A stretch of 64,000 nucleotides of DNA from Colwellia sp. (GTDB lineage Bacteria > Pseudomonadota > Gammaproteobacteria > Enterobacterales > Alteromonadaceae), in assembly GCA_013215385.1 (NCBI GenBank), contig JABSOY010000014.1, forward strand, positions 1-64,000. Reading direction: 5' to 3'. Positions 27,848 to 37,100 of the stretch are shown one piece after another; the stretch's first letter is position 1; the number at the start of each line of letters is the position of its first letter. Made by a program: the position numbers and the translations under genes. Under the pieces are notes generated by a model. The model was given only the letters and a program-made list of their open reading frames with translations, made no database searches and was not told the DNA's origin.

Positions 27848-27862
27848 GTCAAAATGATTGAT
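27848..27862. promoter_or_regulatory. second, partial ROK-type operator before the TonB-dependent receptor gene
   Basis: GTCAAAATGATTGAT matches 13 of 15 bases of the core in the 23173-23187 operator (GTCAAAATGTTTGAC). It lies in the gap between the GH3 gene and the receptor gene, ~110 bases before the receptor start, so the receptor may be repressed by the same regulator. Confidence 0.5.
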
Positions 27863-27973
27863 TATTGTATTAGTAAAAACATTTTACATAAAGGTAATAA
27901 TTAAACAAAGCTTATAAAAATAAGGTTTATAAAACTAATAACTTAAAATTACAACAAGTGAGAGGGGAATAAT

Positions 27974-30583
27974 ATGTCATTAAAACGAGTTAATTTAATT
28001 AAAAAAAATACCGCGATGCGCTACATTTCATTCAGTACTATTGCGTTAGTCGGCGTCATGAATAATGTTTCTGCTGCAGAAACTGCAGACAACAAACTCA
28101 AAAATAAAAGTGAAATTGAAGTTATTGCAGTGAAAGGTATTCGCGGCAGTTTGACACAAGCATTAAATAATAAGCGATTTAGTGGCTCGGTAATAGATAC
28201 AATCTCTGCAGAAGATATTGGCGACTTTCCTGATAAAAACATTGGCGACGCGCTACAACGTATCCCAGGTGTGACCGTTTCTCGTGGTTTTGGTGAAGTT
28301 GATGGTGTCACTATTCGTGGTACTGCACCAGAACACAGTATTTTGTTACTAAATGGTCAGAATGTCGCTAGTGCGGGCTGGTTTGATTTAGCGGGTATTC
28401 CCCGTAACTTTAATTTTGAAATGGTTTCTGCTGAGCAAGTTGCTGGTTTGGAAGTCTATAAATCAGTAGAAGCCCAAAATAATGAAGGTGGCATGGGTGG
28501 TACGGTTAATCTTAAAACTAGAAAGCCACTTGATTTAGATGCCAACACCTTTTTCGGCTCCGTCGAAAGCTCATACAATTCATTAGCTGATGATGCACAG
28601 CCGTCGATTTCTGGCTTATATAGCTGGAAAAATACTAATGAAAACTTTGGTATTTTGCTTGCTCACTCAGTTGAAAAAATGGATGTTGTTCGTGAAACTT
28701 TGCGCACATTTGGCGCTTCAGAAGAGCGCACGTGGATATCAGATAACAATGGCAACCCACAAAGTACACCTGTTGGCTTTAGCTCTATTGTTTTTGAAGA
28801 AGAGCGAGAACGAACGAGTTCACAAGCAACGTTACAATATGTAGCAACAGATAATTTGAGTTTTGCGCTAGATTACAATGATTTTCATATTAAACAGCCA
28901 CACAGAAATACCGCGCTGTTTGCTTTTTTACACCGAGGTGGAGTCATTGAGGCTGATAGTATTGTATATAATGATCAAGGCGCAGTTTCAAGTGCTAGGG
29001 TAACGCCAGCGAGTCAAGATGGCTTTGAAGTACCATTTTTCAATAATACTGTTCTACGTAGCCCTGACATAAAAACTGACATAATTAACATAACTATGGA
29101 TTATGAAAGTGATAATTGGAGCCTACATACCGTTATAGGTCAGTCCAAAAGTAAGTCGCGCACTATGCAAACGAGTACTTGGTGGGGTAATCACTCAGAC
29201 AAAAATAATACTAGTTACACTTTTGACTTAAGCGGCCCTGTTGAGTTTCATTTGGATAATCCAGATTATCCAAATGATCATAAAGCAATGGAACTTTACA
29301 ACGAGTTTACCTATTTAGAAATAAAATATGATAATGACATAAGTTATTATCAAGCTGATTTATCTTACATCCTCGATAAAGGTATTTTTACCACGATTGA
29401 TGTCGGCCTTAAATACCAAGAACAAACCTTTAGTGCACGTATTGATTGGAATAACGTTAATATTGAAAATGCCATGGCAGAAGGCTTAACGTTAGATGAT
29501 TTTAATGATGGTCATATCTCAGGCTTACATGGTGAGCATGCTAGAGGTGGCAGCCTGACCGGATTTGCAGTCGCTGATGCCGATAAGCTGTGGGATTATG
29601 GTCAAAAAAACCAAGGTGCGCTATATATTAAAACAGACTTTTCAATCGAAGAAAAAATCACTGCCGCTTATATCAAAGGTAACTTTTCTGGTGAAGGCTT
29701 TCGAGGTAATGTTGGTTTACGTCTTGTCGATACCGACGTATTGGGTAAAGGCATGAATGGTGAAAACAACCCAAATGACTACTTAACAGACAAGAGTAGC
29801 TATACAAATATTCTGCCAAGCATAAACCTAGTGGGCGAGCTTAGTGATAACTTGTTATTTCGTTTTGCAGCGGGCTCAACGGTTTCAAGACCTAACTATG
29901 ATGCGATGAAAATGGCAGCCATTAAGTCCGCTTCAATGGGAACTGCGACTATAGGTAGTCCTGATATAAAACCTTATAAGTCTGATCAATATGATATTGG
30001 TTTAGAATGGTACTTTAATGACTCATCTTTGGTCAGTGGTACTATTTTTCAAAAAAATATTAATGATTATATAGAAAAAAGTGTCGCGACAGAAAATTTA
30101 GAGGGCTGTTCAACAACCTGTCAAGTGACTCGATATCGAAATGTCGGCTCAGCAGTGGTTAGTGGTTTTGAATTACAATATCAACAAGACTTTGGCAACG
30201 GTTTTGGTGTACAAGCAAATTATACTTATACCGATAGTGAGTTAACCAATTCAGCGGGTATAAAAGTACAAATGCATGGTGTTTCACAAAATTCTTATAA
30301 TTTAGCTGGATACTATGAAAATGACATGTTTAGTGCCCGTATTGCTTATAACGCAAGAGATGAATGGATGGTGAGTAGTGAAGAGCCTTGGGCACTTGCC
30401 GAAGCTTATGACCAGGTAGACGCATCTGTTGTATGGCATGCCACAGATAACATCGATTTATCTTTTGAGGTTGTCAATATGTTTAATGAAGCGCTAGTAC
30501 AAAACGATACCGCGGCTAAACAGCCACATATCATCGATGAATACGGAACGCGATACTTTGTTAGTGCAAGTGTGAAGTTTTAA
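27974..30583 (+). CDS. TonB-dependent outer-membrane receptor, putative sugar transporter
   Basis: 869 residues: signal peptide (to about NVSAAE), a TonB-box-like EVIAVKGIRGSL, plug domain with DALQRIPGVTVSRGFGEVDG and TIRGTAPEHSILLLNGQ, then a C-terminal beta barrel ending YFVSASVKF. The VKGIRGSL start and length place it with the TonB-dependent receptors that import carbohydrates in Alteromonadales/Caulobacter (family knowledge). It follows the GH3 gene by 158 bases and has its own operator-like site. It would bring the oligosaccharide into the periplasm for the ABC transporter. Confidence 0.85.
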   Translation: MSLKRVNLIKKNTAMRYISFSTIALVGVMNNVSAAETADNKLKNKSEIEVIAVKGIRGSLTQALNNKRFSGSVIDTISAEDIGDFPDKNIGDALQRIPGVTVSRGFGEVDGVTIRGTAPEHSILLLNGQNVASAGWFDLAGIPRNFNFEMVSAEQVAGLEVYKSVEAQNNEGGMGGTVNLKTRKPLDLDANTFFGSVESSYNSLADDAQPSISGLYSWKNTNENFGILLAHSVEKMDVVRETLRTFGASEERTWISDNNGNPQSTPVGFSSIVFEEERERTSSQATLQYVATDNLSFALDYNDFHIKQPHRNTALFAFLHRGGVIEADSIVYNDQGAVSSARVTPASQDGFEVPFFNNTVLRSPDIKTDIINITMDYESDNWSLHTVIGQSKSKSRTMQTSTWWGNHSDKNNTSYTFDLSGPVEFHLDNPDYPNDHKAMELYNEFTYLEIKYDNDISYYQADLSYILDKGIFTTIDVGLKYQEQTFSARIDWNNVNIENAMAEGLTLDDFNDGHISGLHGEHARGGSLTGFAVADADKLWDYGQKNQGALYIKTDFSIEEKITAAYIKGNFSGEGFRGNVGLRLVDTDVLGKGMNGENNPNDYLTDKSSYTNILPSINLVGELSDNLLFRFAAGSTVSRPNYDAMKMAAIKSASMGTATIGSPDIKPYKSDQYDIGLEWYFNDSSLVSGTIFQKNINDYIEKSVATENLEGCSTTCQVTRYRNVGSAVVSGFELQYQQDFGNGFGVQANYTYTDSELTNSAGIKVQMHGVSQNSYNLAGYYENDMFSARIAYNARDEWMVSSEEPWALAEAYDQVDASVVWHATDNIDLSFEVVNMFNEALVQNDTAAKQPHIIDEYGTRYFVSASVKF

Positions 30584-30675
30584 CAATATAAATAATTTAG
30601 CATAGGTTTGACACGTTCCTATTACTGAATAGTTTATTGTTGAAAAAAGTGGGCAAACATAGCCTTCTTTTGCTA

Positions 30676-30706
30676 AAGCCAGATTGATTTTCAATCTGGC
30701 TTTTTT
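30676..30706 (+). terminator. rho-independent terminator of the receptor gene
   Basis: AAGCCAGATTGA and TCAATCTGGCTT form a perfect 12-base-pair stem with a three-base loop, followed by a run of T. The istB remnant begins immediately after it. Confidence 0.9.
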
Positions 30707-30710
30707 GCTC

Positions 30711-31397
30711 GCCATTGGCGAGCAAAACTCACCGATTTATCAGCAAGCACTGCCGATATTAGAAACGTTACTTAAGGCTGAAGTCTCTGACAGGGAGGTT
30801 CGTTCGATAGCTTATCAACTGAATGTGGCAAAATTCCCCGCTTATCGTGACTTATATGAACTTCACTTCACAGAAAGTTGTGTGGATGAGTATTTAATTA
30901 AAGGATTACATCGGTGTGAATTTATAGAAAATAACCAGAACGTTGTTTTTATTGGTGGCCCTGGCACAGGAAAAACTCACCTTGCTACCGCTTTGGCGGT
31001 ACAAGCAATACAGCATCATCATTTACGGGTGAGGTTTTTATCAACGATTTAACTTGTTAATGCGCTAGAGCTGGAAAAACAAAATGGTCATGTTGGGCGT
31101 TTTGCCAACCGCTTGATGAATGTTGATGTCGTCATACTCGACAAATTGGGTTATGTACCTTTTAGCCAAGCAGGAAGCACTTTATTGTTTCACTTACTAA
31201 GCAAACTCTACGAAACGACCAGTGTGATCATTACTACTAATTCAAGTTTTATTGAGTGGCCGAAAGTATTTGGTGATGCCAAAATGACAACAGCATTGCT
31301 TGATAGACTGACTCATCACGGCCATATCATTGAAACAGGCAATGATAGTTACCGCTTTAAAGAATCAATAAAAAAGAAAACAAGGAAAAATGACTAG
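30711..31397 (+). pseudogene. istB: istB (IS21-family ATP-binding protein), decayed
   Basis: The translation runs AIGEQNSPIYQQALPILETL, QLNVAKFPAYRDL, then VFIGGPGTGKTHLATALAVQ with an intact Walker A. A TAA at 31050-31052 interrupts the otherwise colinear reading where the family has an acidic residue (...RFLSTI[14 protein letters not shown]). The Walker B region reads [12 protein letters not shown] with Lys where IstB has the Glu. The end is DSYRFKE. The true N-terminus and the partner istA are missing, and DNA past 31398 (GGGTGGGTCACTTTTACGTG) may be the right end. Clearly inactive. Confidence 0.85.
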
Positions 31398-31584
31398 AAA
31401 CTGAAGTCAAATGATGGTCACAATATGACCGCTAGGGTGGGTCACTTTTACGTGAAAATTAACAGTGAGGCATTAGACTTTACCTTATTTAGAATTGTTA
31501 CTTTTGATAAGAGAAAGTCATTTAAAACGGCTCAGATCTTTTTAATTTCTGATTTAAAAGGTAATTATTGGTTCAACCGAACAA

Positions 31585-31613
31585 TTGACAGCGCTGTCTT
31601 TTAACGTTAAATT
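31585..31613 (+). promoter_or_regulatory. sigma-70 type promoter of the MGPPWQC protein gene
   Basis: TTGACA (31585-31590), a 17-base spacer and TAAATT (31608-31613). The -35 is part of a small palindrome GACAGCGCTGTC. It is 62 bases before the start codon. Confidence 0.5.
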
Positions 31614-31675
31614 AACATTGTGGCAACAAACATTACCACCCCTAACCTTGGGTCACTATAAAATGGATGTTTAAA

Positions 31676-32065
31676 ATGAACAATAAGTTTCTAAGTATTG
31701 GGCTATTATCTATGATGATTTTAGTCTCCGCGGCTGCGAATGCCGCTACCAGTTTTACTGCATTTAGCGGAACAAAAGCGGACGCTACACAAAGTGTTCT
31801 GAATTGGGCTAATGGCCGTAATGTGAGCATTACTTGTAGTAGACCAAGTATGGGACCTCCTTGGCAATGCACAGGATATATCAGCACAACCCCTTCAGGT
31901 AAATATTACAGCGTTTCAGCCTATGGCGGAACAGAAGCTCAAACTACTGACTCCGCAATCGCAGCTTGGCGACAGAAAGCAAATTCAACTAAAACACCTT
32001 ATGTAAACTGTAAGAATCCAGGAATGGGACCACCGTGGCAGTGTACGGCTTCTGGTCGCTCTTAA
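31676..32065 (+). CDS. small secreted protein with duplicated MGPPWQC module
   Basis: I use the ATG at 31676 (MNNKFLSIGLLSMMILVSAAANA), giving a clear signal peptide cut at ANA; an ATG nine bases upstream is also possible. The 129-residue protein is about 106 residues when mature. It consists of two similar halves: SFTAFSGTKADATQSVLNW followed by CSRPSMGPPWQCTGY, and YYSVSAYGGTEAQTTDSAI followed by CKNPGMGPPWQCTASG. Each half has one pair of cysteines seven to ten residues apart around a Pro-x-Met-Gly-Pro-Pro-Trp-Gln core, suggesting one disulfide per module. No family recognised. It has its own promoter and terminator. Confidence 0.6.
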   Translation: MNNKFLSIGLLSMMILVSAAANAATSFTAFSGTKADATQSVLNWANGRNVSITCSRPSMGPPWQCTGYISTTPSGKYYSVSAYGGTEAQTTDSAIAAWRQKANSTKTPYVNCKNPGMGPPWQCTASGRS

Positions 32066-32073
32066 GTTATATG

Positions 32074-32106
32074 AGACAGGCACACATACCAGAGTGTTTG
32101 TCTTTT
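32074..32106 (+). terminator. terminator of the MGPPWQC protein gene
   Basis: AGACA...CACAC pairs imperfectly with GTGT...TGTCT and is followed by TTTT. The rest of the gap to 32355 holds nothing recognisable. Confidence 0.55.
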
Positions 32107-32355
32107 CATTATATCCATCGCAGAAGATGTCTACTATTTTTTTGATATTAAAAAATCTTACTAGTGAAGCTTTCCGCTTATTTAGCCACATCAGTAATAT
32201 TCCTCATTTTGTTTAGCCTCTTTTGAGGTCGCTTTGACCGTGTGGTATTAATTCCGTTGATATAATTGTAAGTACTAATTTAACTATGAGTGTCCTAGTT
32301 AAGTTTCAAATATTAAATAGCTAACCAAACAAATAATTAGGTTTAAACTTATAAT

Positions 32356-32874
32356 TTAAATCATTTTTTTAAGTAATGGGACTCCGTTTAGTTGATGCTT
32401 TATTACCGCAACGATATGCATTATTAATAATAGCGACAATATTATATTCGCGACTCTATGCAAGATAAAAAAGGTCTGTGTCATAAGCCCTTTATCTAGA
32501 ATTTCTGGTACTACAAACCAATTAAAGACCTTTATTTCATGCTCCATCATTAACACGCCACTAATTAACACCGTGCATACCACGCCATAGATCAATACAT
32601 GAACTTTGTTAGCGATATTCTGCTGTTGAATGCTCAGGTTTGGCGTGCTGGGTTTCTCATTAAAGTAGGCTACGAGCAGGCGAAAAATAAAAACAGGAAT
32701 AAATAACAGAGTAATGGCAATATTTAGCTCAGCTATATTAGCTATAACGGCTTTTTCAGGCCTCATCAAAACAATAAAGAAGCCTGAGCCTATAGCCCAT
32801 AAAATGACTATAGCAGACAGCCAATGTAGTAGCCGAGCAGTACGGGAAAAACGAATAAGTTGATGAGTAGACAT
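32356..32874 (-). CDS. cytochrome b561
   Basis: 172 residues with four hydrophobic helices (residues ~15-35, 45-70, 90-110, 140-165). LHWLSA at ~16 and ILHRVANIILSLLLIMHIVA near the C-terminus carry histidines in the pattern of bacterial (CybB-like) cytochrome b561 haem ligands. It probably moves electrons between quinol and a periplasmic acceptor. A Fur-type site lies 41 bases upstream, so it may be made under iron limitation, perhaps for ferric-siderophore reduction (inference). Confidence 0.85.
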   Translation of the reverse strand: MSTHQLIRFSRTARLLHWLSAIVILWAIGSGFFIVLMRPEKAVIANIAELNIAITLLFIPVFIFRLLVAYFNEKPSTPNLSIQQQNIANKVHVLIYGVVCTVLISGVLMMEHEIKVFNWFVVPEILDKGLMTQTFFILHRVANIILSLLLIMHIVAVIKHQLNGVPLLKKMI

Positions 32875-32914
32875 ATTTTTATGGTATTAACAAAAAAACG
32901 GAATGATATAGAAA

Positions 32915-32929
32915 TGAGAATTATTTGCA
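32915..32929 (-). promoter_or_regulatory. Fur box before the cytochrome b561 gene
   Basis: TGAGAATTATTTGCA fits the 7-1-7 Fur consensus TGATAATNATTATCA at 11 of the 14 defined positions. It lies in the promoter region 41 bases before the b561 start. A second overlapping weaker site (TGCAATAAGAATTAT) follows. Confidence 0.6.
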
Positions 32930-32940
32930 ATAAGAATTAT

Positions 32941-33190
32941 GCGGTGATTGAAAAAATTAATTAATGTTGCTCAATATTGTAGATTCCCCCCATACCAGAC
33001 CACTTCCCCAATAAAGAGACGCCATCATTCCATCAAGAACCCGCCACCTTCACGATCAAAAGGTGCCAACGACTCAGAGCTATCTGAATAAGTATATTCT
33101 GTTGTTGATATTAGCCACCCCATTAACAGACAGCTATAAAACTCCTCAATAAATGCGGGGCTTCACTAGGTAAATTGAAAGAAAATTTGG
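32941..33190. other. intergenic DNA between the b561 promoter region and the 278-residue membrane protein gene
   Basis: About 250 bases. A minus-strand frame across roughly 33005-33160 reads like a protein fragment (AFIEEFYSCLLMGWLIST... then SLAPFDREGGGFL). It has no start and no family I recognise, so it is either a gene remnant or chance. Confidence 0.25.
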
Positions 33191-33232
33191 GTGGGTGTCT
33201 TCTATTTTTGTTAGTGGGTGTCTTCTATTTTT
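33191..33232. repeat. 19-base direct repeat at the 3' end of the gene after RHS
   Basis: GTGGGTGTCTTCTATTTTT occurs at 33191-33209 and again at 33214-33232. The second copy contains the stop codon of the leftward gene. Looks like a short mobile-element or duplication scar. Confidence 0.6.
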
Positions 33233-34061
33233 TTCTTGCCCACATCCCTCCAATTAAAATTAAAAGCAAAGATATAAGAATAAAAATGCCATCAATCCTT
33301 TCTAATTCGCTGATTACTTCACTATAAGATCTTATATTACTTTTATCTAAATACATCTCATAAACTTGATATTGTGCTTGAGCATTTTTTTCGTCGATTA
33401 AGACCTCAACAACTGGAACAATATCTTTTTTCAGTTTGAGTTCAATGATTTCTCTAGCGCCAAACTTTGTTGGGTATATAAAGTTTTTTTCAATATCCAT
33501 CAAAGTAAACTTAATATCAAACTCATCAAACGTTAATTTATTTATTTTACCAATAACAGAGATTAGGTCTTCATAGCTTGGGCGTTCAAGGTAATTACTC
33601 ACATTAGTTATTAGACCAAGAATACCGGCTATCAATACAAACATAGGAAATATAAGTTGATTTTTTGATTTACTTATTACTGTTGAATCATCTTTATTTT
33701 CACTCATTTTTTTTTCCAAATATTTTTTAATGTCTATTTTTTCATTGGGTAAAAAAGTAATAAAAAACACCGGGAGTTTGCGATTCTTTATTAAAACGTA
33801 AAACCCTAAACCCAAATTCTTTATACATGTAATATCTTCATATTCAACGCTAAATACCTTTCTCTTAAATCGTATTTTTTCAAATCTATCACGTCCTAAT
33901 TTAAAGGAGGTCCCCCACACAGCTGACCATAATAGGACAAGAGAGGTCAGCAATGGACTGCATGCAAAGTAAGAAACGTTGAAATAACCAACCAATGATG
34001 CAACAGTACCTATTACTAAAATTGTCAAAACTACTAAGTAATTAGTCGTAGTAACAATCAT
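33225..34061 (-). CDS. hypothetical membrane protein directly downstream of the RHS gene
   Basis: I place the start at 34061 (MIVTTTNYLVVLTIL), five bases after a strong GGGAGG; a longer frame into the RHS gene lacks one. 278 residues. Hydrophobic helices at about 8-27 and 31-54, one in the middle (LIFPMFVLIAGILGLITNV, ~138-156) and one at the C-terminus (GIFILISLLLILIGG). Between the first pair and the third is a small domain like those of bacterial PH-like membrane proteins. No family recognised. It follows the RHS gene by 76 bases. Genes in this position often encode immunity proteins (inference). Confidence 0.6.
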   Translation of the reverse strand: MIVTTTNYLVVLTILVIGTVASLVGYFNVSYFACSPLLTSLVLLWSAVWGTSFKLGRDRFEKIRFKRKVFSVEYEDITCIKNLGLGFYVLIKNRKLPVFFITFLPNEKIDIKKYLEKKMSENKDDSTVISKSKNQLIFPMFVLIAGILGLITNVSNYLERPSYEDLISVIGKINKLTFDEFDIKFTLMDIEKNFIYPTKFGAREIIELKLKKDIVPVVEVLIDEKNAQAQYQVYEMYLDKSNIRSYSEVISELERIDGIFILISLLLILIGGMWARKK

Positions 34062-34137
34062 CGAAACCTCCCAATTAACTTCACTATCTATTTTTACTAG
34101 ACTAACTACGTTAGCTGCAAGAACCTTCAGTACATTT

Positions 34138-37100
34138 TTATTTTTGTTTTGGTTTTTTAGAGCCTGCAGAATTCGTTGCAACTTCCAATACCAAAGTGTT
34201 TACCGCTGCTACTGCATTGATAGGCGCAATAACCATAGTTATCGCTGTTCCTATACCTGCGTTGAAAGCACTTTTCACACCGGCTTCTTTAATGCTTTCC
34301 ATACTTGTTGAACCTGTAGCCATTATATCAGTACCGGCCTTGACAATAGCCCCAGTTGCACCGCCGGTGAGAGTTGCACCTGCAACATTAGTAACGACTT
34401 GACCAGTAGTAAGTTTAGATGCAGCCTTAAACCCTGCCTGTAAGCCTACTTTGAGAAGCCCAACCGCCGCAGCTTTTCCTGTAATTAATCCCACTGCTGC
34501 GCCAACTGCGGTTTTACCTGCTAGGTCCCATCCTTTACTGCCAGATTGACTAGCGGCTTGATATGCATTGTATCCTCCAATGGCCATGCCAACCAACTCC
34601 AATAAATATTCTCCATTAGGATCAGTATATTTATATGGATTGTTATTAACATACATATAACGATTAAACGACATTACAGGATTTTTAGCCGTATATCCAA
34701 CAGGATCATTCGAGTAAAAACGCCCGATAACTGGATCATAGTATCGTGCCTGCATATAACTTAAACCCGTATCAGCATCAAATTTATGACCTGTGTAGCC
34801 TACATCATTACTATGCGTTTCTATAGATTCACCGAAAGCCAAGTAATGCATTCTTTTTGTAACACTGCCCGAAGCGCTAGTTTGTGCAACTGGGCTACCT
34901 AAATTGTCAGTATGCAAATAGGTAACAGTACCACCTTTATCTTTAGCAATAAGTTTATTAGCTAAGTAAATATAGTTTGTGCCAACTCCCTGTTCCTCTC
35001 TATAGAGCAGCGGCCCATTTTGCGAGTAGAAACTATAACTTACAGCACCTTTTTCATTCTCATACACACGCTTGTTATGGCCGTCATATAAATAACTGTT
35101 GCCATTAGCTGCCGACATTTGATTCGCTAAATTGTAGCTCATAGCAAAGTGACTATTATGGGTTACATTGCCTCTGGCATCGTAGTTAAAGTAGTTGTAA
35201 TCTTTGTCTTTGGCACCTGAGCTAATCACACGGTCGAGTAAGTTATTCGTTCTGTCATAATAGTAATTTAATGTTCTGTTCTTATTTGAATAATAGTCAA
35301 TATTACCTAAAGTATCGTATCTAAGCGTAGTGCTTCCTCTTTTAGAATTACCATATATGCGCGTAAGTCGGTCTAAACCGTCATATTGCATGGTATTAAT
35401 GCTATAACCATTATCAACACCGTCTAATATTCTTGTAATGTTGCCACTTGCATCATAAAGATAATTAAACTTTGCTACGGTCGATGTGCCTTTGTAATAC
35501 TTCATTTCTCTTGGCAGGTCGCTTGCTGAATGAAGCGACGTTAAGTGCGCTACACCATTACCACTAGTGTATGACTTCACCATGCCATTTGCGTGATAAC
35601 GGCCATTGCTTAGGTACGTTCTTCCGCTGCGATGAACTTTTGTAGACTGCCCAAAAGCATTAGGATACGTATAGACCCTATGGTTATTAGGATAAATAAT
35701 ACTGCTGATCTGTTTTTGCTGATTATAAACATAATTAACAGTTAATTTAGCTCTGGTTGGCGTTTTAATGCTTTCTAGCTCAAGCATGTTCAAGTTGTTA
35801 TATGTGTATTCAGAAGTAACACTTCCCGCCGTTAAAGTTAATAAATTACCATTATTATCCAAATTATATGTTTGATCAGGTGAACTATCCGGAAATAATA
35901 CCCTATGGTTACTGCCTAAATTGTCGTATGAAAAATTAACAGAATAGCTAGGTTTTGAGCTACTACAACTGGAAACAGCCCCTTGAGCAGACCAATTTAA
36001 CTCGCCGAGTAAATTAAAGCTTGTGCGGGTATTTCCAACATCTTTACGTTTAATTAGGCATAGATTATTGTGCGAGTCGTAGTATCTGTATTCTGTTTGC
36101 GATAAACCGTTACCAGATTGCGTTATCGATTGAACATTTCCGAACATGTCATACGCGGTTTTTGTTGTCACATTTTCTGGTGACTTTATTTCGGTAGCGA
36201 GTTGGTAACTGGGTGAAGAAAACGCTCGGTATGTTGCCGTCGTTTTATAATTTCGGCCATCAGTTGTTTGCACTTTGTTATTAGCAAGGTAGGTTAAAGA
36301 TGTGGTACCCAACCCGCTAGTCGTGCTTTTATCAAGTCGTTGCAGGGCGTCATATACACTGCGAACACCCCGGCTTTCATTTGCATTAATGCTACTAAAT
36401 GATTGAAACGTTCTTTTATTGTTTGAGTCGTAATCAAATAATTGATAACGATTAATACCGCTACCACTTGCTTTAGTTCTCTTCAAACGAAGCATTTCAT
36501 CATAGGTTTCAGTTGTTGTTAATGAAGAACTAGAACTACAACCTGTCATGCTTGAGTTAACAATACATTGGTATTGAGTTCTAACCAGCCCCCCGGTACT
36601 CGGGTACGAATAATTGAAATATAAATCTTCCCAGTTTCCATAAGTACCATCTGCTTGAAAATTTACCGCCTTAATAAGACCAATTGAATCATATTTATAT
36701 CTTGTTGATGTTCCGTTGAAATCGGTAGTCGATAACACCCAGCCGTTATTATCTATAGACTTTAACATCGCCATAGTGCCCGATGCGTATCGTTTCGGCA
36801 CCCTAATGGTTTGAGCCTTGCCACGTTTATAATTTGAGAAGGTTACTCTACGTTTATTGCCACTTGTATTTTCATGCTGGTCAACGTCTTTTATTTGACC
36901 AATCATACCTGTTGCTGTGTGATACGTTGGGTAGCTTTTTCGTGTGGCACCAAACCACTTATCTTCTTTTAAGTTAAAACGATAGGCTAAACTACTTGCA
37001 CTTTTACTATGATATGTTTTTTCCGATAAACGTTTCATGCTGCCTGAATTTAAGCGCATATCAACCGTTGTTGGCTGGTTTAGAATCCATTGGCTGGTAT

